A DNA stretch of 46,712 nucleotides from Methylophaga muralis (GCF_001720165.1 NZ_MCRI01000020.1:1-46712), one strand, 5' to 3'; positions 16,585 through 26,491 are shown, counted from the first letter of the stretch. The notes: generated by a model not told the origin, from the letters alone. Translations and numbers: made by a program.

Positions 16585-17894
16585 GTTTCACGGATAGGCA
16601 GTTCCGATTCAGCTTGATAGATCCTGACACAGTTTCGCCCGGCCATTTTCGCTTGATACATAGCACGATCCGCCATCTCAAATAAGCTATTAAGTGTGTC
16701 CTGCTTGTCATGGCGCAATGTTGCAACACCAACACTGATAGTGATGCTGATGCTTGCCGGATTGAATCGTGTCAGGCGCTTCTGCATGCGTTGCATTAGT
16801 AGTGATGCCATCTGCTCATCACATCCCGGTAATAACAAAACAAATTCCTCGCCCGACCAACGCGCGATCATGTCGACATCACGCACATGACGTTTCAACC
16901 AGTTACCCAATTCGGCCAGCAAATTATCACCACGAACAAAGCCATACTGTTCATTAATAGCCCGGAAATGATCCAGATCGATAACCGCCATCGCTAAATC
17001 ACGTTTAAAACGATAGGCTTCGCTTAGATATTTACCAGCGAACTCTCGCAATGCATGGCGGTTGAAGAGCTGTGTCAATTCATCAAGCATCGCCAAACTG
17101 CACAAGGAATTTTGCTGTGCTCTCAATTCACGGAAATTCTGGTAGCTGGTAATGTGGTTAAAAACTCGTTGGCGAAGCTCTTCACGGACAATTGGTTTAG
17201 AAACAAAATCATTAACGCCAAGATGGAACAACTCAATCTTACGCGACACATTATCAAACCCGGAAGTCGCGATAATTGGCACATTGCCATAGTCTTCTCG
17301 CAAACGACGGATCTTCCTGACTAAAGTGATACCACTCATGCTGCCTTCCAGCATGATATCGGTAATCACCAAATCATAATCCCCACCACTGAAAGCTTCC
17401 CATGCCTCTTCTGCAAAGGTGTAGGCGTCAACATCGAGCCCCATATCAGTCAGTAAATCGATAATAATGGTTTGTAATACGCGGGAGTCTTCGATGAATA
17501 ACACCCTACCGGATAATTGGCGGGTTTCACGTTGGGCAAGACGTTGTACATAAATACCCAACTCAGACTCATCATGCTTACTAAAAATATCGGTGGCGCC
17601 AGCCAGTAATGCCTGTTTAAGAACTCGCGCATTATCGCTTTCGGTCATGACTAGCACCGCAGCATAATCATAACCATTGATAGCGCGTAATTGGCCACAA
17701 AATTCACTGCCAGCGATATCTGGCAGATCATCACTGCAACAGACTAAGCGATAGCGAGTTTGTTGAGCATATTCCAGCCCTTGGTAGCCGGTTTCGGCGA
17801 TGTCTGCTTCAAACCCTGCGGCTGATAGTAGTGCGCGGGCTTTATTTCTGAATTCTGAAGAAGCGTCTACAACTAATGCATTGAGTTTTTGCAC
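16575..17894 (-). CDS. Diguanylate cyclase response regulator (REC-REC-GGDEF)
   Basis: A 439-residue cytosolic signalling protein. Two receiver domains (about 3-120 and 130-250) precede a GGDEF domain (about 275-425). The second receiver is canonical, with its phosphoacceptor Asp in YDLVITDIMLEG and a Lys in DFVSKPI. In the first receiver the aligned position in RLVCCSDDLPD is Ser, so it is probably a pseudo-receiver. The cyclase active loop is SGEEF, a tolerated variant, and an RxxD inhibitory site (RDVD) lies five residues before it, so c-di-GMP product inhibition is expected. GTG start at 17894 behind AAGGA. No partner kinase is adjacent. Confidence 0.87.
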   Translation of the reverse strand: MQKLNALVVDASSEFRNKARALLSAAGFEADIAETGYQGLEYAQQTRYRLVCCSDDLPDIAGSEFCGQLRAINGYDYAAVLVMTESDNARVLKQALLAGATDIFSKHDESELGIYVQRLAQRETRQLSGRVLFIEDSRVLQTIIIDLLTDMGLDVDAYTFAEEAWEAFSGGDYDLVITDIMLEGSMSGITLVRKIRRLREDYGNVPIIATSGFDNVSRKIELFHLGVNDFVSKPIVREELRQRVFNHITSYQNFRELRAQQNSLCSLAMLDELTQLFNRHALREFAGKYLSEAYRFKRDLAMAVIDLDHFRAINEQYGFVRGDNLLAELGNWLKRHVRDVDMIARWSGEEFVLLLPGCDEQMASLLMQRMQKRLTRFNPASISITISVGVATLRHDKQDTLNSLFEMADRAMYQAKMAGRNCVRIYQAESELPIRETQE

Positions 17895-17940
17895 TAAACC
17901 AATCCTTTTTACTAATGTGCATTCTGCCTGTTGCTGAACA

Positions 17941-18642
17941 TTAACAGCAAGCTTTCCCTGACAGAATTTGTTGTGTAAAGCTGGTACGAAGGTAAAAACC
18001 GCATGGATGATGCAATTCTACCTCCCCATCATGACCAATTTGACGATTGGTGATGCGGCTATGTGCGGCCTTGGGACGAATTTGCAGATAGCGTCCTAAT
18101 TTGGCGGTAACCGCGCCTTCTGCAATCATAATTTCCATCAATTCTTCCCAATCCTGCCGCAGAACCGTTTCCTGTTGCTCTGAAGGTTGCCACAATATTG
18201 CCTGTCCAACATAGCGCTCCTCAAGTGGAATAGAGTTGTCAGCCTCAATGGGCAACCATAAAACCTTGCTCAGTTTACGACGCAACCAACAGTTCTGCCA
18301 ATGGGTTTCTGCTGCGCCTCGAGGTGAAACGGTACAAACATAGGTTGATTCTTTAGGCTCGCCTCGACTGTTCAAAGGAATGGTTTTGAGCTCAATCCCT
18401 AACGCAATAAAATCTGGTTCAGCCTGATTACCCGCATCGGCACCCAATACGCGTTCTAACAAATTTCCCAGCCAGCCTTTGTGTCGGCGCAAATCTGCAG
18501 GAACAGTGAGCTGGCATTGTTGAGCCAATTGTCCTACCGTTTTGCCCGCTATTTGCTGACAACGCAGCATCAACTCAGCTTCAGAGGCCGGTGGCGAAAC
18601 AGGGTTTAAGTTGGGGTAAATATCATCAGACATGGGTGGCAT
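17941..18642 (-). CDS. mutH: DNA mismatch repair endonuclease MutH
   Basis: A 233-residue MutH, matching the E. coli length of 229. The restriction-like catalytic core is DFIALGIELKTIPL (Asp, then Glu-x-Lys). QQIAGKTVGQLAQ, HKGWLGNLLERVLGA and the C-terminal HPCGFYLRTSFTQQIL are family signatures. It nicks the unmethylated strand at hemimethylated GATC after MutS/MutL activation. Its presence implies Dam methylation and supports a gammaproteobacterial host. There is no good ribosome site for either ATG 18642 or the in-frame ATG 18633, so the start could be three residues shorter. It is divergent from yadG. Confidence 0.93.
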   Translation of the reverse strand: MPPMSDDIYPNLNPVSPPASEAELMLRCQQIAGKTVGQLAQQCQLTVPADLRRHKGWLGNLLERVLGADAGNQAEPDFIALGIELKTIPLNSRGEPKESTYVCTVSPRGAAETHWQNCWLRRKLSKVLWLPIEADNSIPLEERYVGQAILWQPSEQQETVLRQDWEELMEIMIAEGAVTAKLGRYLQIRPKAAHSRITNRQIGHDGEVELHHPCGFYLRTSFTQQILSGKACC

Positions 18643-18681
18643 GATAATCTAGTACGTTTAAATCTGCTTGAGGCGGTATCG

Positions 18682-19605
18682 GTGAAAGCGCTGACCATCG
18701 AACATCTGAATAAAACCTATCGTAATGGTTTTGAAGCACTGAAAGATATTAATCTGACAGTTGAAGAAGGCGACTTCTTTGCTTTGTTAGGGCCAAACGG
18801 TGCAGGTAAATCGACGACCATCAGCATATTGACCTCGCTGGTGACAAAATCCAGCGGCTCGGTGAAAATCTTCGATGCCGATCTGGATAGCCAAACCGAA
18901 CTGGCAAAAAGTTATATCGGTCTGGTGCCGCAGGAATTCAATTTTAATGGCTTTGAACAGGTCAAACACATTCTGGTCACGCAAGCCGGATATTATGGCG
19001 TTCCGGCCAAACAGGCCGAACCTCGCGCCGATGCATTGTTGAAACAACTCGGCTTGTGGGAGAAACGTCATACCGCATCTCGCTCATTGTCGGGCGGTAT
19101 GAAACGACGACTGATGATTGCCCGAGCGCTGGTGCACAATCCGCGACTGCTAATTTTAGATGAACCTACCGCTGGCGTTGATATCGAGTTACGCCGTTCT
19201 ATGTGGGTGTTTTTACGCGAAATCAATCAAAGCGGCACCACCATTATTCTGACGACACATTATCTAGAAGAAGCAGAAAACCTGTGTCGCAATATCGCCA
19301 TCATCGACAAAGGTCGAATTGTGGAAAATACCGATATGAAATCGTTATTAAACCGTCTGGATAAAGAAACATTTGTGTTGGATTTACTGGAGCCATTGAA
19401 CGATAGTAGCCTGTTAAACGGGATTGCCTTTCATCAGGTTGATGCCCATACCATCGAAGTCGAGTTGCAGCGCCAGGAAGGTTTGAATGACTTGTTCAGT
19501 GAGTTAACTAAACGCGGCATCAAAGTGGGTAGTATGAAAAACAAGGTGAATCGTCTGGAAGAATTATTCTTAACACTGGTTGAACGTCCGGAGACAGTTG
19601 AATGA
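18682..19605 (+). CDS. yadG: ABC-2 type exporter ATP-binding protein (YadG-like)
   Basis: A 307-residue ATPase, colinear with E. coli YadG as I recall it. Walker A is LGPNGAGKSTT (about residue 38), followed by VPQEFNFNGFEQV, signature LSGGMKRRLMIARAL, Walker B LLILDEPTAGVDIELRRSMW and switch TTHYLEEAE. GTG start at 18682 behind GAGGCGG. Its end overlaps the permease start by four bases, giving a two-gene unit. The exported substrate is unknown; the family is often annotated as a multidrug or polysaccharide-type exporter without proof. Confidence 0.9.
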   Translation: MKALTIEHLNKTYRNGFEALKDINLTVEEGDFFALLGPNGAGKSTTISILTSLVTKSSGSVKIFDADLDSQTELAKSYIGLVPQEFNFNGFEQVKHILVTQAGYYGVPAKQAEPRADALLKQLGLWEKRHTASRSLSGGMKRRLMIARALVHNPRLLILDEPTAGVDIELRRSMWVFLREINQSGTTIILTTHYLEEAENLCRNIAIIDKGRIVENTDMKSLLNRLDKETFVLDLLEPLNDSSLLNGIAFHQVDAHTIEVELQRQEGLNDLFSELTKRGIKVGSMKNKVNRLEELFLTLVERPETVE

Positions 19606-20381
19606 ATCATCGTCGCCAACTACGTTGGATAGCCTTTTCAACGATTGTTACGCGGGAGGTCCGTCGTTTCCTGAGAATCTGGGCGCAAACCCTATTACCG
19701 CCAGCTATCACTATGACGCTCTATTTCATTATTTTCGGCAATCTGATTGGCAGCCGTATTGGTGAGATGGACGGCTTTAGTTATATGGAATATATCGCGC
19801 CCGGCATCATTATGATGGCGATTATTAATAACGCCTACTCCAACGTTGCCTCGTCATTTTTCAGTGCCAAGTTTCAAAATCATATTGAAGAATTGATGGT
19901 CTCTCCGGTGCCCAACTATATTATTCTCGCCGGTTATGTCGTTGGTGGTGTCGCCCGTGGCTTATGTGTGGGTTTGATTGTGACACTGGTATCGTTGATT
20001 TTTACCAAAATCTCAATTCAACATATTGGCATCACCATCAGCATGGTAATCCTCAGTGCCATCATGTTTGCGCTTGGTGGCTTTATTAATGCGCTGTATG
20101 CCCGCAGCTTTGATGAAATTTCGATTATCCCGACCTTTGTGCTGACGCCGCTTACTTATCTGGGTGGGGTGTTTTATTCGATCTCGCTGTTGCCGGAATT
20201 CTGGCAAAACGTTTCGTTATTGAATCCGGTTTTATATATGGTCAACGCGTTTCGTTATGGCTTGTTAGGTGTGTCGGATATTCCGGTGGCTGCTGCCTTT
20301 GCCATCATTCTGCTGTTTATCACCGCTCTGACCGCCTATGCGTTGTATCTGCTACATAAAGGTACTGGCTTGAGGAATTGA
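19602..20381 (+). CDS. yadH: ABC-2 type exporter permease (YadH-like)
   Basis: A 259-residue membrane protein with six predicted helices. The family stretch FGNLIGSRIGEMDGFSYMEYIAPGIIMMAIINNAYSNV is near the N-terminus, followed by FQNHIEELMVSPVPNYIILAGYV and PLTYLGGVFYSISLLPEFWQ. Start ATG 19602 lies within the end of the ATPase gene (ATGA overlap). It forms the membrane path for the YadG ATPase. Confidence 0.9.
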   Translation: MNHRRQLRWIAFSTIVTREVRRFLRIWAQTLLPPAITMTLYFIIFGNLIGSRIGEMDGFSYMEYIAPGIIMMAIINNAYSNVASSFFSAKFQNHIEELMVSPVPNYIILAGYVVGGVARGLCVGLIVTLVSLIFTKISIQHIGITISMVILSAIMFALGGFINALYARSFDEISIIPTFVLTPLTYLGGVFYSISLLPEFWQNVSLLNPVLYMVNAFRYGLLGVSDIPVAAAFAIILLFITALTAYALYLLHKGTGLRN

Positions 20382-20393
20382 TTTTTATTAAAT

Positions 20394-21377
20394 TTAGCCA
20401 ATTAATTTGAGCGCATCACGAACGACTTCAATCCCAACTCCAGGCAAATGGGCATTTTCACTTAAGTGCCGCCGCCAGCGACGAGCACCGGGCAAGCCCT
20501 GAAACAAGCCCAGCATATGCCGTGTAATGGATTTCAAGGGTCTGCCCTCTTTCATTCGCATCTCGATATACGGCAACATTAATTCCACTATTTCGTGCTG
20601 GCTCGGTATCACACGATCATCATTAAAAATTCGTTTGTCCGCTTCTGCCAGAATGTAAGGCTGATGATAAAGTGCTCGCCCCATCATCACGCCATCGACC
20701 TGTTGTAGATGTTTTTCGGCTTCATCCAGCGTATGAATGCCGCCATTAATATCCAGATGCAAATCTGGAAATTCCCTTCTAATCTGATATACCTTTTCAT
20801 ATTCAAGTGGCGGGATATCACGGTTTTCCTTTGGACTTAACCCTTTTAACCAGGCTTTGCGGGCGTGCAGAATCACTGCATCAACCTCGGCCTTATAAAC
20901 AGCATCGACAAATTCTCTTAGAAATTCATAGTTATCATGTTCATCAATACCTAAACGGGTTTTCACCGTAATTGGGATATCAACGGCCTGTTTCATCGCT
21001 GTGACGCATTCTGCAACCAGCCGGGGCTCGGCCATCAGACAAGCTCCAAAGCGGCCATTTTGAACACGATCACTGGGGCAACCGACATTCAGGTTAATTT
21101 CCTGATAACCAGCCTCGGCGCCTAATTTGGCACATTTTGCTAATTCTGCCGGATCACTGCCACCCAACTGTAATGCCATCGGATATTCGATTACATCATG
21201 TGCCAGAAAACGTTGATGATCGCCATGCAACAATGCGCCTGTGGTGATCATTTCGGTATACAACAAGGTATGTTTGGAAATAAGTCGGCATAAATAACGG
21301 AAATCCCGATCGGTCCAATCCAGCATGGGCGCCAGAGATAGGCGATGGGCGAATTTAATATTTGTGGTCAAAGTCAT
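20394..21377 (-). CDS. dusA: tRNA-dihydrouridine(20/20a) synthase
   Basis: A 327-residue flavoprotein that reduces uridine in the tRNA D-loop. HRLSLAPMLDWTDRDFRYLCRLIS opens the FMN-binding TIM barrel. INLNVGCPSDRVQNGRFGACLM carries the catalytic Cys, VKTRLGIDE and ILHARKAWLKGLSPKENR are the DusA-type FMN and tRNA contacts, and INGGI precedes VMMGRALYHQPY. The helical RNA-binding domain follows from about residue 245. It ends 12 bases from the convergent yadH stop. Confidence 0.94.
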   Translation of the reverse strand: MTLTTNIKFAHRLSLAPMLDWTDRDFRYLCRLISKHTLLYTEMITTGALLHGDHQRFLAHDVIEYPMALQLGGSDPAELAKCAKLGAEAGYQEINLNVGCPSDRVQNGRFGACLMAEPRLVAECVTAMKQAVDIPITVKTRLGIDEHDNYEFLREFVDAVYKAEVDAVILHARKAWLKGLSPKENRDIPPLEYEKVYQIRREFPDLHLDINGGIHTLDEAEKHLQQVDGVMMGRALYHQPYILAEADKRIFNDDRVIPSQHEIVELMLPYIEMRMKEGRPLKSITRHMLGLFQGLPGARRWRRHLSENAHLPGVGIEVVRDALKLIG

Positions 21378-21453
21378 AATAAAGCCTGTTTAATCCGACA
21401 TTTTCGCAAATCAGTCGCTAAAATGCCCAGCTAATACGTTTTTAAGTCCTTCA

Positions 21454-22152
21454 ATGAGCATTATTCACATCAACGATATTGCGCTGCAGGTTGTTCGCAG
21501 TGCGCGCAGAAAGTCGATTGCCATCAAAATCCAAGATGGTAAGGTCAGTTTGCATTTGCCTAAATTGATGCCGTTGTGGCTGGCAAAACAATTTGTGATG
21601 CGCAAACAGCAATGGATCGCTGACAAATTACTGCACTATCAAAAACGGCCGCCTGAGCGGCAATTTGTGCAAGGTGAATTGCAGCCGTTTATGGGCGAAT
21701 ATTATCCTTTAGATATTGTTTGCGAGACTAACCGCCAGCGAACTCATATCAAACTCGAACAAAAAAAATTGATCATGCTGGCGCCGATGAATGTGAGTTC
21801 ACTGCAAGTGCGTCAGACATTGACCCGATGGTATAAACGCCAGGCTGAATCGCTTTTAATCGCCCGGGTAAAACTGCTGGCCGAACAAACCGGTTTATCG
21901 CCCAAACAGGTTAAAATCAAAAGTTATAAAGCTCGTTGGGGCAGTTGTAATCTCCGTGGCGAAATTCAACTGAATTGGCAGTTAGTTCAGGCCACTCAAG
22001 CGATTAATGATTACGTGATCATTCATGAATTATGTCATCTGCAGCAACATAATCATTCAAAAGCGTTTTGGGATTTGGTTGAACGATTTGACCCGAATTA
22101 CCGCGAGCATCGAAGTTGGCTGAAAAATCATGGCCATCAACTAGTTATTTAA
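21454..22152 (+). CDS. YgjP-like zinc metallopeptidase (DUF45, WLM/M48-like)
   Basis: A 232-residue cytosolic protein. VRSARRKSIAIKIQDGKVSLHLP opens the domain, followed by SYKARWGSCN near residue 161. The zinc motif HELCHLQQHNHSKAFW is near residue 190, with His-x3-His and a third His in NHS. This is the M48-like fold of YgjP, whose biological substrate is not established. It is divergent from dusA. The 3-prime flank holds an 8-bp hairpin TGGTAATT/AATTACCA (22169-22195) without a T tract. Confidence 0.82.
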   Translation: MSIIHINDIALQVVRSARRKSIAIKIQDGKVSLHLPKLMPLWLAKQFVMRKQQWIADKLLHYQKRPPERQFVQGELQPFMGEYYPLDIVCETNRQRTHIKLEQKKLIMLAPMNVSSLQVRQTLTRWYKRQAESLLIARVKLLAEQTGLSPKQVKIKSYKARWGSCNLRGEIQLNWQLVQATQAINDYVIIHELCHLQQHNHSKAFWDLVERFDPNYREHRSWLKNHGHQLVI

Positions 22153-22201
22153 TGTGACGGACTTAACTTGGTAATTTTTCAATTATCAATTACCATATGC
22201 C

Positions 22202-22277
22202 ACATTGAATGAGGAACGCTGCGACAGAGAATGCTCTGCTAGGCTTATTCAATTTCACATTTCCAAACGGCGTTCAT
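22202..22277 (+). promoter_or_regulatory. S-adenosylhomocysteine (SAH) riboswitch
   Basis: This matches the SAH riboswitch plan. P1 is TTGAATGAG (22205-22213) with CTTATTCAA (22244-22252). The conserved GAGGAACGCTGCGAC follows, then hairpin CAGAG/CTCTG (22225-22229 and 22234-22238) and CTAGGCTTATT. The pseudoknot pairs GAACGC (22214-22219) with GCGTTC (22270-22275), inside the hallmark AAACGGCGTTC. It controls metK-ahcY-metF. SAH riboswitches are on-switches, so expression rises when SAH accumulates. A possible promoter, TTGGTA (22168-22173) and TACCAT (22191-22196) with a 17-base spacer, would start RNA right before P1. Confidence 0.92.
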
Positions 22278-22374
22278 TATTAACAGGTCACTGGTAGTAA
22301 TGGGCGTTTCATCCGAACTTTTCCCATAGCAAAACTATCATTACCTTATTTGAATTTTAATGAGGAAGTTGTCT

Positions 22375-23538
22375 ATGAGTAATGCTTATCTTTTTACCTC
22401 TGAATCCGTTTCAGAAGGTCATCCAGATAAAGTAGCAGACCAAATTTCCGACGCTGTGTTAGATGCCATTCTGACCAAAGATCCCCACGCCCGTGTTGCC
22501 TGCGAAACCCTTATAAAAACGGGGGTTGCCATTGTCGCCGGTGAAATTTCAACTAATGCCTGGGTCGATTTGGAAGATATTGTTCGTAAAACTATCACGG
22601 ATATTGGTTATAACAGCTCTGAAGTCGGTTTTGATGGACAAACCTGTGGCGTGATGTCGGTTATCGGTAAGCAATCCAGCGATATTGCCATGGGTGTGGA
22701 TCGTGAAACTGAAGAAGATCAGGGAGCTGGTGATCAGGGCCTGATGTTTGGTTATGCCAGTAATGAAACCGAAGTGTTGATGCCAGCACCAATAACCTAC
22801 GCTCACCGCTTGGTGAAACGTCAGGCAGAAGTGCGTAAAAGTGGTGAGTTGCCTTGGTTACGTCCAGATGCTAAAAGTCAGGTGACTTTCATCTATGAAA
22901 ATGGCGTACCCGTTGGTGTTGATGCCGTAGTGTTATCCACTCAGCATAACCCTGAAATCAGCCAGGCCGATCTCAAAGAAGCGGTAATGGAGCTGATTAT
23001 CAAACAGACACTTCCAGCCGAATGGCTCACTAAAAATACCCGTTACCATATCAATCCAACCGGACAATTTATTATTGGCGGACCAGTGGGTGATTGTGGT
23101 CTGACCGGCCGTAAAATTATCGTTGATACATACGGTGGTATGGCCCGTCATGGTGGCGGGGCATTCTCCGGTAAAGATCCATCGAAAGTGGATCGCAGTG
23201 CGGCTTATGCGGGCCGTTATGTAGCAAAAAACATCGTTGCTGCCGGGCTTGCTGACCGTTGTGAAATCCAGGTTTCTTACGCCATTGGTGTTGCTGAGCC
23301 CACCTCAATCAGTGTCGATACATTTGGCACCGGCAAAATTGCTGAAGATAAACTTGTCGCATTAGTTCGCGAGCATTTTGATCTTCGCCCGATTGGTCTT
23401 ATCAAAATGTTGGATTTAGTCCGTCCTATTTATCAGCAAACTGCCGCATATGGCCATTTTGGACGTGAAGAAGCTGACTTCAGCTGGGAACGAACCGATC
23501 TTGCTCCCGTCTTACGTGAAGCAGCAAAAATCAACTAA
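22375..23538 (+). CDS. metK: S-adenosylmethionine synthetase
   Basis: A 387-residue enzyme that makes SAM from ATP and methionine. Motifs are [26 protein letters not shown] at the start, [10 protein letters not shown] near residue 117, and the P-loop-like [23 protein letters not shown] near 265. I chose ATG 22375 because GAGGAAG (22362-22368) stands before it; an ATG 15 bases upstream lacks this. First gene behind the SAH riboswitch and 15 bases from ahcY. SAM synthesis under an SAH on-switch is less common than ahcY alone but known. Confidence 0.96.
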   Translation: MSNAYLFTSESVSEGHPDKVADQISDAVLDAILTKDPHARVACETLIKTGVAIVAGEISTNAWVDLEDIVRKTITDIGYNSSEVGFDGQTCGVMSVIGKQSSDIAMGVDRETEEDQGAGDQGLMFGYASNETEVLMPAPITYAHRLVKRQAEVRKSGELPWLRPDAKSQVTFIYENGVPVGVDAVVLSTQHNPEISQADLKEAVMELIIKQTLPAEWLTKNTRYHINPTGQFIIGGPVGDCGLTGRKIIVDTYGGMARHGGGAFSGKDPSKVDRSAAYAGRYVAKNIVAAGLADRCEIQVSYAIGVAEPTSISVDTFGTGKIAEDKLVALVREHFDLRPIGLIKMLDLVRPIYQQTAAYGHFGREEADFSWERTDLAPVLREAAKIN

Positions 23539-23553
23539 TTACAGGAATTTATC

Positions 23554-24864
23554 ATGCAATCAGCAGTAGAAAATCTAAAACCAGATTACAAAGTTGCCGA
23601 CATCAGTCTGGCGAAATGGGGTCATCAGGAAATTAAAATCGCCGAAAGTGAAATGCCTGGGTTGATGGCGTTACGCGAAGAATATGCTGGTCAATATCCG
23701 CTGAAAGGTGCGCGTATCGCTGGTTGTCTGCATATGACCATTCAAACAGCCGTGTTGATCGAAACATTGGTTGAACTGGGTGCAGAAGTGCGCTGGTCTT
23801 CATGCAATATCTTTTCAACTCAGGATCACGCCGCTGCGGCGATTGCCGATCAAGGTATTCCGGTATTTGCCTGGAAAGGTGAAACCGAAGAAGAAGCCAT
23901 CTGGTGTATTCGTCAGACTATTATGGGCACTGACGGCTGGCGCCCGAATATGATTTTGGATGATGGTGGTGATTTAACCACGATGATGCATCAGGATTAC
24001 CCTGAATTGCTGGCTGATGTTAAAGGTCTGTCTGAAGAAACTACTACTGGTGTGCATCGTTTATACGAAATGATGAAAGCAGGTGCCTTGAAAGTACCGG
24101 CTATTAACGTTAACGATTCAGTTACTAAATCTAAATTCGATAACCTGTACGGCTGCCGTGAATCGTTGCTTGACGGAATCAAACGTGCAACCGATGTTAT
24201 GGTTGCCGGCAAAATCTGTGTTGTTTTAGGTTACGGCGATGTCGGCAAAGGCTGTGCTCAAGCCTTCCGCGGTATGGGGGCCACCGTTATGGTCACCGAA
24301 ATTGATCCGATTTGTGCATTACAAGCAGCAATGGAAGGTTACCGGATTGTCACCATGGATGAAGTGGCTGATAAAGCCGATATCTTTGTCACGGCAACCG
24401 GTAATATCAATGTCATCAATCACGACCATATGGCCGCGATGAGAAATGAAGCTATCGTTTGTAACATCGGTCACTTTGATAACGAAATTGATGTTGCTTC
24501 AATTCGTAAATATCAGTGGGAAAATATCAAGCCTCAGGTGGATCATGTAATTTTCCCTGACGGCAAACGCATTATTCTGCTGGCGGAAGGTCGTCTGGTA
24601 AATCTGGGTTGTGCAACTGGTCATCCGAGTTTTGTGATGTCAGCCTCATTCACCAATCAGGTAATGGCGCAAATCGAGTTATGGCATAACAGTGCCAACT
24701 ACGAAAACAAGGTTTATGTGTTGCCGAAACGTCTGGATGAAAAAGTGGCTAGATTGCATTTAGGTCGTATCGGTGCGAATCTGACCGAATTAAACGCAGA
24801 ACAAGCCAAATATCTGGGTCTTGAACAGAATGGTCCATACAAACCGGAACATTACCGTTACTAA
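23554..24864 (+). CDS. ahcY: Adenosylhomocysteinase
   Basis: A 436-residue NAD-dependent SAH hydrolase that splits SAH to adenosine and homocysteine. Visible motifs are [52 protein letters not shown], the Rossmann loop [18 protein letters not shown] near residue 230 and the C-terminal [11 protein letters not shown] typical of the family. Its position directly behind metK and the SAH riboswitch closes the SAM cycle. AGGA precedes the ATG. Confidence 0.97.
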   Translation: MQSAVENLKPDYKVADISLAKWGHQEIKIAESEMPGLMALREEYAGQYPLKGARIAGCLHMTIQTAVLIETLVELGAEVRWSSCNIFSTQDHAAAAIADQGIPVFAWKGETEEEAIWCIRQTIMGTDGWRPNMILDDGGDLTTMMHQDYPELLADVKGLSEETTTGVHRLYEMMKAGALKVPAINVNDSVTKSKFDNLYGCRESLLDGIKRATDVMVAGKICVVLGYGDVGKGCAQAFRGMGATVMVTEIDPICALQAAMEGYRIVTMDEVADKADIFVTATGNINVINHDHMAAMRNEAIVCNIGHFDNEIDVASIRKYQWENIKPQVDHVIFPDGKRIILLAEGRLVNLGCATGHPSFVMSASFTNQVMAQIELWHNSANYENKVYVLPKRLDEKVARLHLGRIGANLTELNAEQAKYLGLEQNGPYKPEHYRY

Positions 24865-24874
24865 GTTTAAATGG

Positions 24875-24902
24875 GGGCTAACTTTTCAAGTTAGCCCTTT
24901 TT
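24875..24902 (+). terminator. Terminator or attenuator between ahcY and metF
   Basis: A perfect 10-bp stem, GGGCTAACTT (24875-24884) and AAGTTAGCCC (24888-24897), with a 3-base loop and a T-rich tail. It stands between two genes of one pathway, so it may only partly terminate, or metF has its own promoter. Confidence 0.88.
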
Positions 24903-24927
24903 CCTTTTTCTGTTGAAGTCAAGCATC

Positions 24928-25779
24928 ATGTCCAAACAACCTGTTATCAGCTGCGAATTTTTCCCGCCTAAGACGGAAAAAGGCGCCCAGAACCTTTTAT
25001 TGGTACAAGAGCAATTGTCCGTATTAAAGCCTGAATTTTATTCTGTGACGTTTGGTGCAGGAGGCTCAACCCAAGACAATACTCTGGAGGCAGTAGTCGC
25101 CATACAGCAACGTGCTGCTGAAACCGGAATTGGCGCAGCACCACATCTCTCGTGTGTGGGTTCTTCAAAAGAACGCATTCGCACTATTTTACAAACCTAT
25201 ATTGATAACGATATTTCCCGTGTGGTGGCATTAAGAGGAGATTTACCTTCAGGAATGCGCGATCCAGGTGACTTTCGTTATGCCAATGAACTGGTGGAAT
25301 TTATCCGTAAGGAAACTGGCGATCATTTCACCATTGAAGTTGCCGCTTACCCGGAAGTGCATCCGCAGGCACAGGACGCCAACAGCGATTTTGACAACTT
25401 CAAACGCAAAGTTGATGCCGGTGCTGACAGTGCGATCACACAGTATTTTTATAATATTGATGCCTACCTGTATTTTGCAGATCGCTGTATGCAGGCCGGT
25501 ATTGAAATTCCGATTATTCCCGGCATTATGCCGATCAATAATTATTCACAACTGGCCCGTTTTTCTTCCGGCTGTGGGGCAGAAATTCCACGCTGGCTGC
25601 GTAAAAAGCTGGAAGCCTATTACGACGACATTCCGTCCATGCAGGCGTTTACCACTGATTTTCTGACTGATTTCACCGAACAGTTAATAGAAATCGAGGT
25701 ACCCGGTCTGCATTTTTACAGCATGAATAAATCCGAGCCGGTATTAACCGTTTGCGAGCGGCTGGGATTAGTTCGCTGA
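24928..25779 (+). CDS. metF: 5,10-methylenetetrahydrofolate reductase
   Basis: A 283-residue FAD-dependent TIM-barrel enzyme that makes 5-methyl-THF for homocysteine methylation. Motifs are SCEFFPPKTEKG at the start, FYSVTFGAGGSTQDNT, PHLSCVG, VVALRGDLPSGM and AITQYFYNIDAYLYFADRC, ending LHFYSMNKSEPVLTVCERLGL. I chose ATG 24928; an in-frame TTG at 24913 overlaps the T-rich terminator tail. No strong ribosome site is visible. It works with metK and ahcY in the SAM cycle. Confidence 0.93.
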   Translation: MSKQPVISCEFFPPKTEKGAQNLLLVQEQLSVLKPEFYSVTFGAGGSTQDNTLEAVVAIQQRAAETGIGAAPHLSCVGSSKERIRTILQTYIDNDISRVVALRGDLPSGMRDPGDFRYANELVEFIRKETGDHFTIEVAAYPEVHPQAQDANSDFDNFKRKVDAGADSAITQYFYNIDAYLYFADRCMQAGIEIPIIPGIMPINNYSQLARFSSGCGAEIPRWLRKKLEAYYDDIPSMQAFTTDFLTDFTEQLIEIEVPGLHFYSMNKSEPVLTVCERLGLVR

Positions 25780-25798
25780 CACTTGGTCTAAATTAGTC

Positions 25799-26491
25799 GT
25801 GGATTTTTTCGGTGCATCTTTCGTCGCAGCAATCAAACTGTTGATGGCATTTGATGCCACTGTCTGGGAGATCATTCAGACTTCCGTCAGTATTTCGGTT
25901 GCAGCCGCATTCATCGCCGCATTACTGGCGATCCCTGCAGGAGTGTTTACTGCATTAACCGAATTTTCAGGCAAAGCGGCTCTACAACATATCCTCAATA
26001 CCTTGATGGCCATGCCCACCGTGGTTATTGGATTGTTACTCTATGGGCTGTTCAGCCGAATGGGGCCATTGGGTGAATTAGGGTTGCTTTACACCCAATC
26101 TGCCATGATCATTGCCCAAAGTATTTTGATCTTTCCGATCATGATGAATCTGACCTTAGTCACTGTTAATGCGGCTGATCCCCGATTGATTCTGACCTTA
26201 AAAAGCCTGGGCGCCAATAAATGGCAACAATGCTTTCAAGTATTAAAAGCCGTGAGATTAGCTGTATTAGTCGCTATTTTGACTGGATTTGGTCGGGCAA
26301 TAGGTGAAGTTGGTGCCGCAATGATGTTGGGCGGCAATATTGAAGGCTACACCCGTACCATGACCACCGCCATTGCCTTGGAAACCAGTAAGGGCGAGTT
26401 CGAATTGGCGTTGGCACTGGGTATTGTGTTGTTGCTAATCGCCTTTATATTGAATTTTGCGTTGTCCTGGCTCAATCGGCGATTAACATGA
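25799..26491 (+). CDS. tupB: Tungstate ABC transporter permease
   Basis: A 230-residue permease with five or six membrane helices. MDFFGASFVAAIKLL at the start, NTLMAMPTVVIGLLLYGLFSRMGPLGELGLLYT and IIAQSILIFPIMM are typical of TupB. The EAA loop reads LILTLKSLGANKWQQCFQVL and GFGRAIGEVGAAMMLGGNI follows. GTG start at 25799. It overlaps tupC by four bases. No tupA binding-protein gene is adjacent: metF lies immediately upstream. Tungstate or molybdate could serve formate dehydrogenase in a methylotroph. Confidence 0.82.
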   Translation: MDFFGASFVAAIKLLMAFDATVWEIIQTSVSISVAAAFIAALLAIPAGVFTALTEFSGKAALQHILNTLMAMPTVVIGLLLYGLFSRMGPLGELGLLYTQSAMIIAQSILIFPIMMNLTLVTVNAADPRLILTLKSLGANKWQQCFQVLKAVRLAVLVAILTGFGRAIGEVGAAMMLGGNIEGYTRTMTTAIALETSKGEFELALALGIVLLLIAFILNFALSWLNRRLT

